A stretch of 64,000 bases of DNA from Spinactinospora alkalitolerans (GTDB taxonomy: Bacteria > Actinomycetota > Actinomycetes > Streptosporangiales > Streptosporangiaceae), in the NCBI RefSeq assembly GCF_013408795.1, contig NZ_JACCCC010000001.1:248001-312000 (forward strand), in the 5' to 3' direction. This document shows, piece after piece, positions 7,345 to 16,753 of this stretch; position 1 is the stretch's first letter; each line of letters begins with the position of its first letter. The notes under the pieces are model-generated. The model did no database searches. It was not told where the DNA came from and worked only from the letters and a program-made list of their open reading frames with translations. Position numbers and translations under genes: made by a program.

Positions 7345-8007
7345 ATGCGCGACACTTACCACGAGGAGCTCGACGCCCTCAGTGACCGCCTCGTCGAGAT
7401 GACGAGACTGGCCCGCCACGCGATCGCACGTGCGACGACCGCGCTGCTCGACGCCGACCTCAACGCCGCACAGGAGGTGATCTCCGGCGACGAGGCGCTC
7501 AACCGCCTCGACGACGAGATCGAGCGGAGCGCCTTCGACCTGATGGCCCGCCAGCAGCCCGTGGCCCAGGACCTGCGCAGCATCATCACCGCGCTGCACA
7601 TGGGCGGCGACCTGGAGCGGATGGGCGACCACGCGGTCCACATCGCCAAGATCGCCCGGCGCCGGCACCCCGACTCCGCCATCCCGGCGGAGCTGCGCTC
7701 CATCGTGCTGGAGATGGGCCACCAGGCCGAGCTGCTGGTCATCAAGGCCGGCGAGGTCGTGGCCGAGCGCGACGCCGACACGGCGCTGGAACTCGACTCC
7801 GACGACGACCGCATGGACCGGCTCCGCCGCAAGCTGCTGGAGCGGATCCTCAGCCCGAACTGGGGCCACGGCGTGGAGGCGACGATGGACGTCACCCTGG
7901 CCGGCCGGTTCTACGAGCGGTTCGGCGACCACGCGGTGCACGTCGCCGACAACCTCGTCTACATGGTGACCGGGGAGAAGCCGAAGGACTACGAGCCGGA
8001 GGTGTAG
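7345..8007 (+). CDS. phoU: phosphate signalling protein PhoU
   Basis: 220 aa, an all-helical two-repeat protein. Each half has the PhoU E-R-x-G-D-H signature: LERMGDHAVHIA and YERFGDHAVHVA. It negatively regulates phosphate uptake and SenX3 signalling and binds metal clusters through these motifs. The start ATG 7345 gives MRDTYHEELD, the usual N-terminus. An in-frame extension to 7150 overlaps senX3 and is rejected. It is divergent from senX3-regX3 with PHO-like repeats in front and a strong terminator at 8032-8063. Confidence 0.95.
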   Translation: MRDTYHEELDALSDRLVEMTRLARHAIARATTALLDADLNAAQEVISGDEALNRLDDEIERSAFDLMARQQPVAQDLRSIITALHMGGDLERMGDHAVHIAKIARRRHPDSAIPAELRSIVLEMGHQAELLVIKAGEVVAERDADTALELDSDDDRMDRLRRKLLERILSPNWGHGVEATMDVTLAGRFYERFGDHAVHVADNLVYMVTGEKPKDYEPEV

Positions 8008-8031
8008 TCCCGCCGCGTCCTCCAGGTGACG

Positions 8032-8063
8032 GGAGGGTCCCTCGGACGTCCGAGGGGCCCTCC
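8032..8063 (+). terminator. terminator after phoU
   Basis: The outer stem is GGAGGG/CCCTCC, and inside it lies the palindrome CCCTCGGACGTCCGAGGG (8039-8056). Its core is shared with the terminator at 9386-9434. Confidence 0.8.
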
Positions 8064-8304
8064 GTGCGTCTCGGGGAGGGCGGGAGCGGCGCGCCGCTCC
8101 CGCCCCGGGGACGGGGCCGACCGAGTGTGACGGTCGCAACGGAGCGCGGCCGCTGCGCCGGGAGAGCGGGGGAAGCGGGGGATTCGGGCGGCTTCGGCTT
8201 CACCCTCCGTGTCGGCGTCCGGGCCGGTCGGGGCGGGGCGGAGTGGCGCCACCGACCCCCGGCAAGCACCTCGGGTATACTTTGTCAAGACCCGAATTGC
8301 CCTC

Positions 8305-8362
8305 TTGACCTGCGCGTTCGCAAACCGAATAGGTACGTTAAGTCACAGATTCGTGGTACCCT
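8305..8362 (+). promoter_or_regulatory. candidate promoters of carD
   Basis: Two possibilities: TTGACC (8305-8310) with TAGGTA (8330-8335) at 19 nt, and a second -10 TACCCT at 8357-8362, giving a short leader with GGAAGGGG as ribosome site. The remainder of the 8064-8389 gap shows nothing else. Confidence 0.45.
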
Positions 8363-8389
8363 TGTGTTAGCGGAAGGGGTACTTGTCAC

Positions 8390-8872
8390 ATGACTTTCAA
8401 GGTCGGCGACACCGTTGTCTACCCCCATCATGGGGCTGCTCGCATTGAGGCTATCGAGACTCGAACCATTAAGGGCGAGGATAAGACCTACCTCGTTCTG
8501 AAGGTCGACAAGGGCGATCTTACGGTACGCGTGCCGGCGGAGAACGCCCAGGACGTCGGTGTTCGCGACGTGGTCGGTCAAGAGGGCCTGGACCGGGTCT
8601 TCGAGGTGCTGCGCGCGCCGCACACCGAGGAGCCCACCAACTGGTCGCGGCGTTACAAGGCGAACCTGGAGAAGCTCGCCTCCGGTGACGTCAACAAGGT
8701 GGCCGAGGTCGTTCGCGACCTCTGGCGGCGGGATAAGGAGCGCGGTCTTTCCGCCGGCGAAAAGCGAATGCTCGCAAAAGCCCGGCAGATTCTGGTGAGT
8801 GAACTCGCCCTCGCCGAAAAGACCAACGAGGACAAGGCAGAGGCACTTCTCGACGAGGTTCTCACGAACTAA
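8390..8872 (+). CDS. carD: RNA polymerase-binding transcription factor CarD
   Basis: 160 aa. The N-terminal Tudor-like RNA-polymerase-interacting domain ([20 protein letters not shown], residues 3-22, to about 60) is followed by a helical DNA-binding domain with the conserved Trp region ([14 protein letters not shown]). CarD stabilises the open promoter complex, particularly at rRNA promoters, and is essential in mycobacteria. ATG 8390 has GGAAGGGG at 8372-8379. It is followed after 14 bp by ispF. The ispD gene that often lies between the two in other actinobacteria is absent here. Confidence 0.96.
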   Translation: MTFKVGDTVVYPHHGAARIEAIETRTIKGEDKTYLVLKVDKGDLTVRVPAENAQDVGVRDVVGQEGLDRVFEVLRAPHTEEPTNWSRRYKANLEKLASGDVNKVAEVVRDLWRRDKERGLSAGEKRMLAKARQILVSELALAEKTNEDKAEALLDEVLTN

Positions 8873-8886
8873 GAATCACTGCATTC

Positions 8887-9381
8887 ATGCGTAATATGCC
8901 GCGGGTGGGCGTCGGAACGGACGTCCACCCATTTACGTCGGGACGCCCCCTTTTCCTCGCCGGGCTCGAATGGCCGGGCGAGGACGGGGTCAGCGGCCAC
9001 TCCGACGGCGACGCCGCCGCGCACGCCGCGTGTGACGCTCTGTTCTCAGCCTGCGGACTGGGAGACCTCGGGGCGCAGTTCGGCACCTCCGACCCCGCCT
9101 GGCACGGGGCTTCGGGTGTCGCGCTGCTGACCGAGACCGCCAGGCGCGTCCGTGCCGCGGGCTACGAGATCGGCAACGTCGCCGTCCAGATCATCAGCAA
9201 CCGGCCGAAGTTCGCGCCGCGCCGCGCGGAGGCCGAGAAGGCCCTCTCCGAGGCCGTGGGAGCGCCCGTGACGGTCTCCGCGACCACGACCGACGGTCTG
9301 GGTCTCACCGGCCGCGGGGAGGGCGTCGCGGCCATCGCCACGGCGCTGTGCGCGCCCGCCGGGCCGGACGGGCGGCCGTAG
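8887..9381 (+). CDS. ispF: 2-C-methyl-D-erythritol 2,4-cyclodiphosphate synthase
   Basis: 164 aa. It catalyses ring closure of the CDP-methylerythritol phosphate intermediate in the MEP isoprenoid pathway. Metal ligands are in GVGTDVHPF (Asp, His) and in [12 protein letters not shown] (His). The C-terminal [16 protein letters not shown] motif forms the trimer and active-site wall. Start ATG 8887; an internal in-frame ATG at 8896 is also possible and neither has a strong ribosome site, so coupling to carD (14-bp gap) is likely. A 20-bp perfect-stem terminator follows. Confidence 0.95.
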   Translation: MRNMPRVGVGTDVHPFTSGRPLFLAGLEWPGEDGVSGHSDGDAAAHAACDALFSACGLGDLGAQFGTSDPAWHGASGVALLTETARRVRAAGYEIGNVAVQIISNRPKFAPRRAEAEKALSEAVGAPVTVSATTTDGLGLTGRGEGVAAIATALCAPAGPDGRP

Positions 9382-9385
9382 CCGA

Positions 9386-9434
9386 ACGTCCGAGGGGCCC
9401 GCGGGACGAAGACTCCCGCGGGCCCCTCGGACGT
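9386..9434. terminator. strong bidirectional terminator after ispF
   Basis: A perfect 20-bp stem (9386-9405 with 9415-9434) closes a 9-nt loop between convergent ispF and the 9439 gene. The segment GTCCGAGGGGCCC is shared with the phoU terminator. Confidence 0.9.
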
Positions 9435-9438
9435 CTCC

Positions 9439-10713
9439 TCAATCCTTCGGGGGCGTCGGCTGGCTGCGGACGTGGTGGGAGGGGGGAGCCGGCGGGACGT
9501 CGGCCCCCGGGCCCTTGCGGGGCCTGAGCACCATGGGGCGCTTGCGCAGCTCCGCCGCCGACCGGGCGCCGTCGGCCGCGATCTCCGTGCTTTCAGCGGT
9601 CTCCGCGAACCCCGCGGTCTCGGGGGCTTCGACGCCGCCGTGCGCCTCGTCGCTGGTGGGGTCGTCGAGGGGCGGGTCGGACACGAAGCCGTCGTCGGGA
9701 TCGGCCGCACCGGGATCGGCGGCCGGGGTCCGCTCGGCGCTTCCGGTTCCCGGCGGCGGCACGGGATCGGGGGCCGCCGCCTGCTTGATCGGGTTGGTGC
9801 TCCCGGAGGGGCGGCGCTTGGGCAGATCCGAGCCGGACCGCGACCCCTCCGGCGCCCCGGGCTCGTGCGGCTCCTCCGGTGCACGCGGCTCCTCCGGGCG
9901 CTCCACCGCCTCGGGTTCCGTCCGCACCGCCTCGGGTTCCACGGCGGGCACGGGGCCGGGGGCCGACGCAGGCGTCAGCGGCGGGGAGGAGGCCGACAGC
10001 TCCTCCCCGGCCCGGGCGGCCGGCGCGGGAGCGTCCGGCTCGGATGCGGTGCCGGACGCGGGCAGCGGCGGCGCCTCGGCGGGCGCGGGCGCGGCCGCGG
10101 ACTCCCTGCGGAAGAGCCGGGTGTCCTGCTCCGAGGCGCTCCAGTCGATGTCGCCGACCTCGTGGTCGGCGGGCGCGTCGCCCGTGGGCGCCGGTTCGGG
10201 GACCGGAGCGGGAGCGACGGGGCGGGCCTCGGAGATACGGGGGCGCCGCTCGCCGCGCAGGTGCAGCACCACCCACAGCCAGATCCGGAATGCGACCAGC
10301 AGGGCGATCCACGGCGCGACCGCGACCACGACCACGGCGGCCGACTCGGCCAGGCGGTACTCCAGCGCGTTCATCGTGCTGGCCGCGGCCGCCAGCGCGA
10401 TCAGCGTCAGGACCAGCAGGTCCACCCACAGCCGCCGGGAGCGCCGCGCGTCGCGGAGCAGGTAGGTGGTCCAGAACGCCAGTAGCAGCAGGAGGGTGAA
10501 GACGCCCGGGTACAGATGCGCCATCCGCCCGTCGACGCCGCCCTGCAGCGCGACCTGGTAGATGCCGTTGTAGGAGAGCAGAACGGCGCACGCGGCGATC
10601 ACCGCGACGCCCAGGCCGGTGAACGCGATGGCGGTGAGCCCGGCGCCCCTGCCGGAACCCCGCGGAGCGGAGGGCGCACCACCAGAGGGATTGGAGGAGG
10701 AATTAGCAGCCAT
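9439..10713 (-). CDS. DUF2637-like membrane protein with long Pro/Ala/Glu-rich tail
   Basis: 424 aa from the chosen ATG (MAANSSSNPSGG). Four hydrophobic segments lie in the first ~190 residues (about 20-40, 62-80, 90-108, 125-150), in the arrangement of DUF2637/SpdB-like proteins of actinomycetes. The remaining ~230 residues are low-complexity Pro/Ala/Glu/Asp and probably cytoplasmic. DUF2637 proteins are associated with plasmid spreading in Streptomyces but many are chromosomal orphans; no transfer genes are nearby. A longer in-frame ORF to 10905 is possible but compositionally unlike the protein. The function is unknown. Confidence 0.65.
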   Translation of the reverse strand: MAANSSSNPSGGAPSAPRGSGRGAGLTAIAFTGLGVAVIAACAVLLSYNGIYQVALQGGVDGRMAHLYPGVFTLLLLLAFWTTYLLRDARRSRRLWVDLLVLTLIALAAAASTMNALEYRLAESAAVVVVAVAPWIALLVAFRIWLWVVLHLRGERRPRISEARPVAPAPVPEPAPTGDAPADHEVGDIDWSASEQDTRLFRRESAAAPAPAEAPPLPASGTASEPDAPAPAARAGEELSASSPPLTPASAPGPVPAVEPEAVRTEPEAVERPEEPRAPEEPHEPGAPEGSRSGSDLPKRRPSGSTNPIKQAAAPDPVPPPGTGSAERTPAADPGAADPDDGFVSDPPLDDPTSDEAHGGVEAPETAGFAETAESTEIAADGARSAAELRKRPMVLRPRKGPGADVPPAPPSHHVRSQPTPPKD

Positions 10714-11037
10714 CGTGCGCAGCAGGTTAGCCCAGTGAACACGGCCAACACGAGGTTCCATCCGAAAAGCGCCGCAACCCGAGCGGAGTCGGCCCGCTTC
10801 AGCAAAGCGGGGCGATCTGGAATTTCCGCAGTTGAGAGCGCATTTCAGGGAACGGGTCAGCGGGGCGCCGCGGCGCCGCGGCAATGCCCTCGGGACTTTT
10901 CGCACATCCGCAGAGGAAATATGGGCCGACTGTTTCCCACCGCTTCCCCGCCGTCTTCGCGCGCTCGGGCGGGTGCGGGGTCCTCCCCGAGGCCCGGTGG
11001 TGTCGCAGTTCGGCTCCGTGGTAGGTGCGGAAACGGT

Positions 11038-11043
11038 TACCCT
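11038..11043 (+). promoter_or_regulatory. -10 box for leaderless cysS
   Basis: TACCCT lies 7 nt before the GTG start of cysS, placing transcription initiation at the start codon. Confidence 0.55.
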
Positions 11044-11050
11044 GGGAACC

Positions 11051-12454
11051 GTGAGTCTGCGCTTCTACGACACCCGAGCCCGCACGGTCCGCGACTTCAC
11101 CCCGCTGAACGAGGGGTGCGTCTCGCTGTACCTGTGCGGCGCCACGGTGCAGGCGCCGCCGCACATCGGGCACATCCGCTCCGGTGTGAACTTCGACATC
11201 CTGCGGCGGTGGCTCACGCACAAGGGCTACTCGGTCACCTTCTGCCGCAACGTCACCGACATCGACGACAAGATCATCAACGTCGCCAAGGCCGAGGACG
11301 TCGCCTGGTGGGCGGTCAGCGAACGCAACCAGCGCGCGTTCACCCGGGCCTACGACATCCTGGGCTGCCTGCCGCCCACGGTCGAGCCGCGTGCCACGGG
11401 GCACGTCCCGGAGATGGTCGCGCTGATGCGCCGGCTGATCGAGCGCGGCCACGCCTACGCGGCCGGGGACGGCTCCGGCGACGTCTACTTCGACGTGCGC
11501 TCGTTCCCCGACTACGGCGTGCTGTCGAACCAGCGGATCGACCAGATGCGCGGCGCGGCCGACACCGACGGCGACCGCGACAAGCGCGACCCGCGCGACT
11601 TCGCCCTGTGGAAGGGCGCGCGCCCGGGCGAGCCGAGCTGGGAGACGCCGTGGGGCCCCGGTCGGCCGGGCTGGCACCTGGAGTGCTCGGCCATGGCCAC
11701 CAGGTACCTCGGCGCCGCCTTCGACATCCACGGCGGCGGGCTCGACCTCGTGTTCCCGCACCACGAGAACGAGATGGCCCAGTCCAACGCGGCCGGCGAC
11801 GACTTCGCCCGCTACTGGCTGCACAACGGGCTGCTGACCATGGGCGGCGAGAAGATGAGCAAGTCGCTCGGCAACTCGCTGCTGATCCCGGAGATGGTGC
11901 GCAGGGTCCGCCCGGTGGAGCTGCGCTACTACCTGGGCCAGGCGCACTACCGCTCCGTCATCGACTACTCCGAGGAGGCGCTGCGGGAGGCCGCGGCCGC
12001 CTACCAGCGCATCGAGGGCTTCCTGACCCGGACGGTCGAGGTCGCCGGCCCGGTGGAGCCGGCCGACCGGGTCCCGGCGGAGTTCGCTTCGGCGCTCGAC
12101 GACGACCTCGGGGTGTCCCAGGGGCTCGCCGTCGTGCACGGCCACGTCCGCGAGGGCAACTCCGCGCTCGCCGAGGGCGGCAAGGAGCGGGCCGCCGAAC
12201 TCGCCGCGCAGTTGCGGGCGATGCTCGACGTGCTCGGTGTCGACCCGCTGTCGGCGCAGTGGTCCGGGGGAGAGGCGACCGGCCTGCGCGACGTGGTCGA
12301 CGCCCTGGTCTCGGTCGCACTGGAGCAGCGCCAGGCCGCCCGCGCCCGTAAGGACTACGCTGCGGCCGACGAGATCCGCGACCGGCTCGGCGCGGCCGGG
12401 ATCATGGTCGAGGACACTCCCCGCGGTCCGCGCTGGGAGCTCAAGCGGGACTAG
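11051..12454 (+). CDS. cysS: cysteinyl-tRNA synthetase
   Basis: 467 aa class I synthetase. Zinc and substrate residues are visible in LYLCGATVQ (Cys), GWHLECSAM (Cys) and [10 protein letters not shown] (His, Glu). HIGH is exact in [10 protein letters not shown] and KMSKS is exact in EKMSKSLGN. The C-terminal anticodon-binding region ends at WELKRD. The GTG start (VSLRFYDT) is the usual N-terminus and follows a TACCCT box by 7 nt, so the transcript is probably leaderless. An in-frame extension to 10832 is rejected as non-homologous. A terminator follows at 12468, then rlmB, a frequent actinobacterial neighbour. Confidence 0.96.
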   Translation: MSLRFYDTRARTVRDFTPLNEGCVSLYLCGATVQAPPHIGHIRSGVNFDILRRWLTHKGYSVTFCRNVTDIDDKIINVAKAEDVAWWAVSERNQRAFTRAYDILGCLPPTVEPRATGHVPEMVALMRRLIERGHAYAAGDGSGDVYFDVRSFPDYGVLSNQRIDQMRGAADTDGDRDKRDPRDFALWKGARPGEPSWETPWGPGRPGWHLECSAMATRYLGAAFDIHGGGLDLVFPHHENEMAQSNAAGDDFARYWLHNGLLTMGGEKMSKSLGNSLLIPEMVRRVRPVELRYYLGQAHYRSVIDYSEEALREAAAAYQRIEGFLTRTVEVAGPVEPADRVPAEFASALDDDLGVSQGLAVVHGHVREGNSALAEGGKERAAELAAQLRAMLDVLGVDPLSAQWSGGEATGLRDVVDALVSVALEQRQAARARKDYAAADEIRDRLGAAGIMVEDTPRGPRWELKRD

Positions 12455-12467
12455 AAGGTCTCCGGCA

Positions 12468-12492
12468 GCGGCCCCGCGCGGGGCGGGGCCGC
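12468..12492 (+). terminator. terminator after cysS
   Basis: GCGGCCCCGC (12468-12477) pairs with GCGGGGCCGC (12483-12492), a perfect 10-bp stem with a 5-nt loop. Confidence 0.8.
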
Positions 12493-12571
12493 GATAATCA
12501 GGATTGTGGGCCACGGCCGACCACGGTCGTGGCCTTGCCGCGTGTACGCGGGGAAGGGAAGGGCGAGCGCG

Positions 12572-13549
12572 ATGCCGTCGAACAAGAGCAAGAAGGGCCC
12601 GACCAAGGGCAGCGGTGGCAAGGGCCGGCGTTCCCTCGAGGGCAAGAAGGGCACCCTGCCCGCCGAGGAGCGGCACTGGTACGCGGACAAGCAGCGCAGC
12701 CGTGCGGCCAAGCGGCCGCAGCAGGGCGGTACCGCGCCGGGCGGTGAGGGCGCCGCGCGTCCGCGCTCCGGCGGGCGGCGCGACGGGAGCGGGCCGGAGC
12801 TGCTGGTCGGCCGCAACCCGGTCGTGGAGGCGCTGCGCGCAGAGGTCCCGGCGACCAGGCTGTTCCTGGCCAACAGCCTCGACAGCGACGAGCGGATCAA
12901 CGAGGCCGCCAAGCTCGCCGGAGCCGCCGGGGTCGACATCAACGAGGTGAACCGCTCCGAACTGGACCGCCGCTGCGAGAGCAACGGCCAGCCGGGCGCC
13001 GCCCACCAGGGCATCGCGCTGCAGGTGCGGCCCTACCGCTACTGGGCGGCCGAGGACCTGCTCGACGCGGCCACCCAGGCCGAGACCCCCGCGCTGGTCG
13101 TCGCGCTGGACGGCGTCACCGACCCGCACAACCTGGGCGCCATCGCCCGTTCGGCCTCGGCGTTCGGCGCGCACGGCCTGCTCATCCCGGAGCGCCGGGC
13201 CGCGAGCGTGACCATGACGGCGTGGAAGACATCGGCGGGCACGCTCGCCCGGCTGCCGGTCGCGCAGGCCGTCAACCTGACCCGGACACTGGAGTCCTAC
13301 AAGAAGGCCGGCCTGTTCACGGTGGGCCTCGACGCGGGCGGCGACACCCGCCTGGACCACCTGGAGCTGGCGACGGGGCCGCTGGTCGTCGTGATCGGCT
13401 CGGAGGGCAAGGGCCTGTCACGCCTGGTCCGCGAGACCTGCGACGTGGTCGCGAGCATCCCGATCAGCGGCGCGGAGTCGCTGAACGCGTCGGTGGCCGC
13501 CGGGGTGTCGCTCTACGAGGTGGCCCGGCGCCGCTCGTCAGCGGACTAG
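12572..13549 (+). CDS. rlmB: 23S rRNA (guanosine-2'-O-)-methyltransferase RlmB
   Basis: 325 aa. A basic Lys/Arg/Gly-rich N-terminal extension (about residues 1-75), common in actinobacteria, precedes a substrate-binding domain starting [12 protein letters not shown]. Then comes the SPOUT catalytic domain with the three TrmH motifs: [27 protein letters not shown] and [15 protein letters not shown]. It methylates the ribose of a conserved 23S rRNA guanosine using SAM, as E. coli RlmB does. ATG 12572 follows GGGAAGGGAAGGG. It is downstream of cysS and just upstream of tRNA-Thr. Confidence 0.93.
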   Translation: MPSNKSKKGPTKGSGGKGRRSLEGKKGTLPAEERHWYADKQRSRAAKRPQQGGTAPGGEGAARPRSGGRRDGSGPELLVGRNPVVEALRAEVPATRLFLANSLDSDERINEAAKLAGAAGVDINEVNRSELDRRCESNGQPGAAHQGIALQVRPYRYWAAEDLLDAATQAETPALVVALDGVTDPHNLGAIARSASAFGAHGLLIPERRAASVTMTAWKTSAGTLARLPVAQAVNLTRTLESYKKAGLFTVGLDAGGDTRLDHLELATGPLVVVIGSEGKGLSRLVRETCDVVASIPISGAESLNASVAAGVSLYEVARRRSSAD

Positions 13550-13589
13550 CCGCGAGCCGGTACCATTCGACTGGGTGTCCACGACACCG

Positions 13590-13662
13590 GCCGGCGTAGC
13601 TCAATCGGCAGAGCAATCGCCTTGTAAGCGATAGGTTAGGGGTTCAAGTCCCCTCGCCGGCT
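13590..13662 (+). tRNA. tRNA-Thr (anticodon TGT)
   Basis: The cloverleaf is complete. The acceptor GCCGGCG/CGCCGGC pairs fully with discriminator T. The D-arm has AGCTCAATCGGCAGAGC, the anticodon stem ATCGC/GCGAT encloses loop CTTGTAA (anticodon TGT, reading ACA), and the T-arm is AGGGG-TTCAAGT-CCCCT. CCA is not encoded. No duplicated 3' end suggesting an integration site was seen nearby. Confidence 0.97.
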
Positions 13663-14084
13663 CTCACAGTCCTCCACCTGCGCAAACGCAGGATCGGTAG
13701 CCCGAACCGGCCGACCGCGCCGCTCATGCGGCGATCGCCTGCGGCCTCTTTCCGCGGCGGCGTCACCGCACCAGCGCACCACGGCCGCTCCCAGGGAGGA
13801 CCGCAGCGACGCCCACCACGCTCCTTCGGGACGCTCGAACGTCTTCACCATGTAGATGAGCACCGGCCCGTCATCCGCCCCGCCCCGGCTTCCCGCCATA
13901 CCGAAAACACCGCGCCTGCTGCCCGCGGCCTCCCCGTGCGTACGTTCGGTGGTGGTCGGTGGGCGAGCGATCCGTGTTTCGGTCCATCCCTTTGACGGCA
14001 TTGGGACGGTGGCGTACGGGGGAACGGGTGACGGATTCCCTCTTGCGGGTATCCGGCCATGGGGAGAGCCGTGAGGAGGGGCGC
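13663..14084. other. intergenic region with no credible gene
   Basis: About 420 bp between tRNA-Thr and the serine hydrolase. A minus-strand ORF (13636-14001) runs through the tRNA and has no recognisable domain. No repeat of the tRNA end, no integrase and no clear terminator were found. Confidence 0.5.
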
Positions 14085-15101
14085 GTGCGGGACGGGGATT
14101 GGGTTGCGGACACCGGGACGGAGATCCGCGGTGTCCTGAAGGTGATGGTCGACGCCGGATGGCTGCCCGGCGGGGTCGCCGTCGTCGGGACCGGCAGCAT
14201 GTGGGAGTTCGTCGCCGTCGGGGAGATCGGCACCGGGCTCGACGGCGCGCCGGCGGCCCCCGATGTGTACTACGACGTCGCCAGCCTGACCAAGGTCATG
14301 GCCACCTGGCCGCTCGTGGGACAGGCGGTCGCCGAGGGCCTGCTCGATCTCGACGCCCCGATGTCCGAATACGTCGGCGGCGGCCCCTATGCCGGCGGCG
14401 CGGTGACGACGCGCCAGATCCTCACCCACACCTCGCGGCTGAATCCGGTGACCTGGCTGGAGCGCTACGTCGGGACCGAGCAGGACCTGATCGAGGCGAT
14501 CCTGCTGGAGCCGCTGGAGGAGGAGGGGCACCGCTACATCGACCGGGGCTTCATCCTGCTCGGGCTGCTGCTGGAGCGGCTGCTCGGCGAGCCGCTGGAC
14601 CGGTTGGCGGCGCGGGTGTGGCGCCCGGCCGGGATGTCGGCGACCGCCTACGGCCCGCTGCCGCGCACCCCGAGCGTCGCCCCGACCGAGCAGCGCATCC
14701 CCGGTACCGCGCCCACCTGGGGCGTGGTGCACGACGAGGCGGCCGCGCTGATGGGCGGCGTGGCCGGGCACGCCGGCGTGTTCAGCACGGCGACGGACCT
14801 GGGCGCGTTCGCCCGCCGCCTGCTGCTCGTCCACTCCGGCGAGGACGGGCCGAGCGCCTTCGCCCGGTTCGTCCGGCGGAGCTGGCGGCCGCAGGTGCCC
14901 GTCGGCGAGCACTACGCGCGCGGACTGGCCTGGCTGGTCACCGAGGAAGGATTGGTCTACCACAACGGCTACACCGGGACGAGTCTGTACATGCACCCCG
15001 AGACCGGCCGCTACGTCGGGCTGCTCACCAACGCCGTCCACCACGGCCGCCGCCGCACGGGCCTGTTCGACCTGCGGGCCGCGGTCCGCGCCGCGTTCTA
15101 G
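14085..15101 (+). CDS. serine hydrolase, beta-lactamase/penicillin-binding-protein fold
   Basis: 338 aa. The nucleophile motif SLTK (S67-K70) is clear. The second motif reads YID at 151-153 instead of the usual YSN, and a third-motif-like HNGYTG occurs near residue 290. There is no signal peptide from the chosen start, so it is likely cytoplasmic, like EstB-type esterases of class C fold. Physiological substrate unknown; this is not evidence of beta-lactam resistance. GTG 14085 was chosen because GAGGAGGG precedes it by 4 nt; GTG 14028 is an alternative. Its TAG stop overlaps the stop of the convergent mycosin gene within a single CTAG. Confidence 0.8.
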   Translation: MRDGDWVADTGTEIRGVLKVMVDAGWLPGGVAVVGTGSMWEFVAVGEIGTGLDGAPAAPDVYYDVASLTKVMATWPLVGQAVAEGLLDLDAPMSEYVGGGPYAGGAVTTRQILTHTSRLNPVTWLERYVGTEQDLIEAILLEPLEEEGHRYIDRGFILLGLLLERLLGEPLDRLAARVWRPAGMSATAYGPLPRTPSVAPTEQRIPGTAPTWGVVHDEAAALMGGVAGHAGVFSTATDLGAFARRLLLVHSGEDGPSAFARFVRRSWRPQVPVGEHYARGLAWLVTEEGLVYHNGYTGTSLYMHPETGRYVGLLTNAVHHGRRRTGLFDLRAAVRAAF

Positions 15102-16375
15102 CGCCGGCGCCTGCCGCCGAGTCGGCGGCGCCCGCCGCCGCGGGCCCTGCGCCGTCCCCGCCGCGGGGCGGCCGGTCCGCGGTCCTCCTCGCGTTCGGGC
15201 AGGCCGTAGGGGTTGACCATGCTCCTGCGCAGCAGCACGATCCCCACGGCGCCCAGGACCAGGACGAGCGCAGCGGCACCGGCCCACAGCGTCCAGGCGG
15301 GGACGGGCAGGCCGTCGTCGCCGTTCTGCGCCAGTTCCGGGTTGAACGGGGGCACGTCCTCAGCGGTCCGCCCGGCGGCGGCCAGCGCCTCGGGCGCGCT
15401 GATCACCCCGGCGCCGTAGCCGCCCCCCGTCTGCGCCCCCGCCGGCGGCTGCGCGCCCGCGAGCAGGGCCTCGACCACCTGGTCCGGGCGCAACTGCGGA
15501 TGGGCGGAGCGGATGAGCGCGGCGACACCGGTCACGAACGCCGCCGCCGCGCTGGTTCCGGTCGCGTTGAGGTACCGCCCGCCGGGGCCGGTCGTGGCGA
15601 TCTCCTCGCCCGGGGCGGTCAGCGCGATGTGGTCCTGCAGGCTGGAGAACTCCGAGACCCGCAGGTCGGCGTCGACCGAGCCGACCGCCAGCACGCCGTC
15701 GTAGGCCGCGGGGTAGGCGGGTTCGCCCGCGGCGCCGCCGTTGCCGCCCGAGGCGATCACGACGACCCCGCTGCGCTCGGCGTAGTCGATGGCCTCCTGC
15801 TCGGCCTCGCTGCCTTCGTAGTCGCCGCTCGCGTCGCCGATGGACATGCTGATGACCTGCGCGCCCTGGTCGACCGCGTGGCGCACGCCCTTGGCCAGCG
15901 CCTCGGAGCGCGCGGCCCGCGCTTCGGGGTCGTCGCGGCCGGGGTCGTCCTCCTCCAGCGCGACCCTGATCGACAGGATGCCGGCCTCGGGCGCGACCCC
16001 CATGACGCCGCCGGAGTGCTCCTTGCCGTGCCCGTTGGCCGCGATGATGCCGGCCATCATCGTGCCGTGCTCGCCGTAGTGCTCGTCGCCGGGTTCGAGG
16101 TCCTGCCCGGTGTAGTCGGGGCCCAGGGTGACGGTGTCGGCCAGGTCGGGATGGGTGTCGTCGACCCCGGTGTCCAGCAGCGCGACCGTGACGCCGGAGC
16201 CCCGGCTCTCCTCCCACGCCTCGGCGGCCTCGACGGCCTCCAGCCCCCACTGGTCGTAGCGCAGGTTCCCCGCCTCGGTGTCCGCCGCGGCGGGCGCGGC
16301 GGCGGTGAGCTGCCCCCCGATGATCGCAGCACACGTTCCCAGCGCGACGAACGTGCCGGTCCTCTTCGTGCGCAT
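15098..16375 (-). CDS. mycosin-like subtilisin-family (S8) serine protease, membrane-anchored
   Basis: 425 aa. A signal peptide (about residues 1-31, ending AAAPAAADT) leads into an S8 domain with catalytic Asp in LLDTGVDDTHPDL, His in YGEHGTMMAGII and Ser in NATGTSAAAAFV. A C-terminal transmembrane helix (WTLWAGAAALVLVLGAVGI) and an Arg/Gly-rich cytoplasmic tail follow. This is the layout of MycP proteases of type VII secretion, acting outside the membrane. No esx, ecc or WXG100 genes are in the window, so it is an orphan here. It converges on the serine hydrolase with overlapping stops. Confidence 0.9.
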   Translation of the reverse strand: MRTKRTGTFVALGTCAAIIGGQLTAAAPAAADTEAGNLRYDQWGLEAVEAAEAWEESRGSGVTVALLDTGVDDTHPDLADTVTLGPDYTGQDLEPGDEHYGEHGTMMAGIIAANGHGKEHSGGVMGVAPEAGILSIRVALEEDDPGRDDPEARAARSEALAKGVRHAVDQGAQVISMSIGDASGDYEGSEAEQEAIDYAERSGVVVIASGGNGGAAGEPAYPAAYDGVLAVGSVDADLRVSEFSSLQDHIALTAPGEEIATTGPGGRYLNATGTSAAAAFVTGVAALIRSAHPQLRPDQVVEALLAGAQPPAGAQTGGGYGAGVISAPEALAAAGRTAEDVPPFNPELAQNGDDGLPVPAWTLWAGAAALVLVLGAVGIVLLRRSMVNPYGLPEREEDRGPAAPRRGRRRARGGGRRRLGGRRRR

Positions 16376-16496
16376 GGCGATGACCCTCCGATGATTGCCG
16401 TTCCACGCTGCGAGCGGCCGCGTACGGGCTGCTCAGGCGCTGGTCATTCTGCCACGGTGCGCGACCCGCGGAGGCGGGGCGCACGGCTGGATCGGT

Positions 16497-16752
16497 GATG
16501 GGGGAGGACGGAGCTGTTTCCAGGCCCTGCTTGGCCTTTGCGGGCCTGGCGGGGCTGTTGTCAGCGCGCAGCGTCCGGCGCGCGGAAGGTCGTGGGATTG
16601 CCGCCGCTCAAGGCCCCGGCCACCGGTGGCGGGCGACCGGCAGAACCCGTGCGGCGCGACCTTCCGCGCCGCCGGCGCGCTGACGGCGGCCTTCCCAGGT
16701 CATGCGGTGGTGGACGGGGGCTGTGGTCACAGTCTCCCGTTCCCGTCAGCGA
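16497..16752. repeat. dispersed palindromic repeat family 1, copy A
   Basis: About 255 bp filling the gap between the mycosin start and the SAM hydrolase stop. It matches 42507-42780 almost along its whole length (for example TGGCGGGCGACCGGCAGAA and GGCCTTCCCAGGTCATGCGG). It contains an imperfect inverted repeat: the phrase CGGAAGGTCG near 16600 is complementary to CGACCTTCCG near 16656, with flanking CAGCGCG/CGCGCTG. Confidence 0.8.
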
Positions 16753-16753
16753 T

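Noticed and set aside
10799-13360. 853-codon minus-strand frame
   Set aside because: It is antisense to cysS and rlmB, whose catalytic motifs are unambiguous on the plus strand.
13636-14001. 121-codon minus-strand ORF
   Set aside because: It runs into tRNA-Thr and ends in residues encoded by the tRNA 3' half, a common false call.
13590-14084. Integrated element at tRNA-Thr
   Set aside because: No integrase gene and no duplicated tRNA 3' end were found downstream.
14099-16498. 799-codon plus-strand frame
   Set aside because: It overlaps the serine hydrolase in another frame and the mycosin gene in antisense; no motif.
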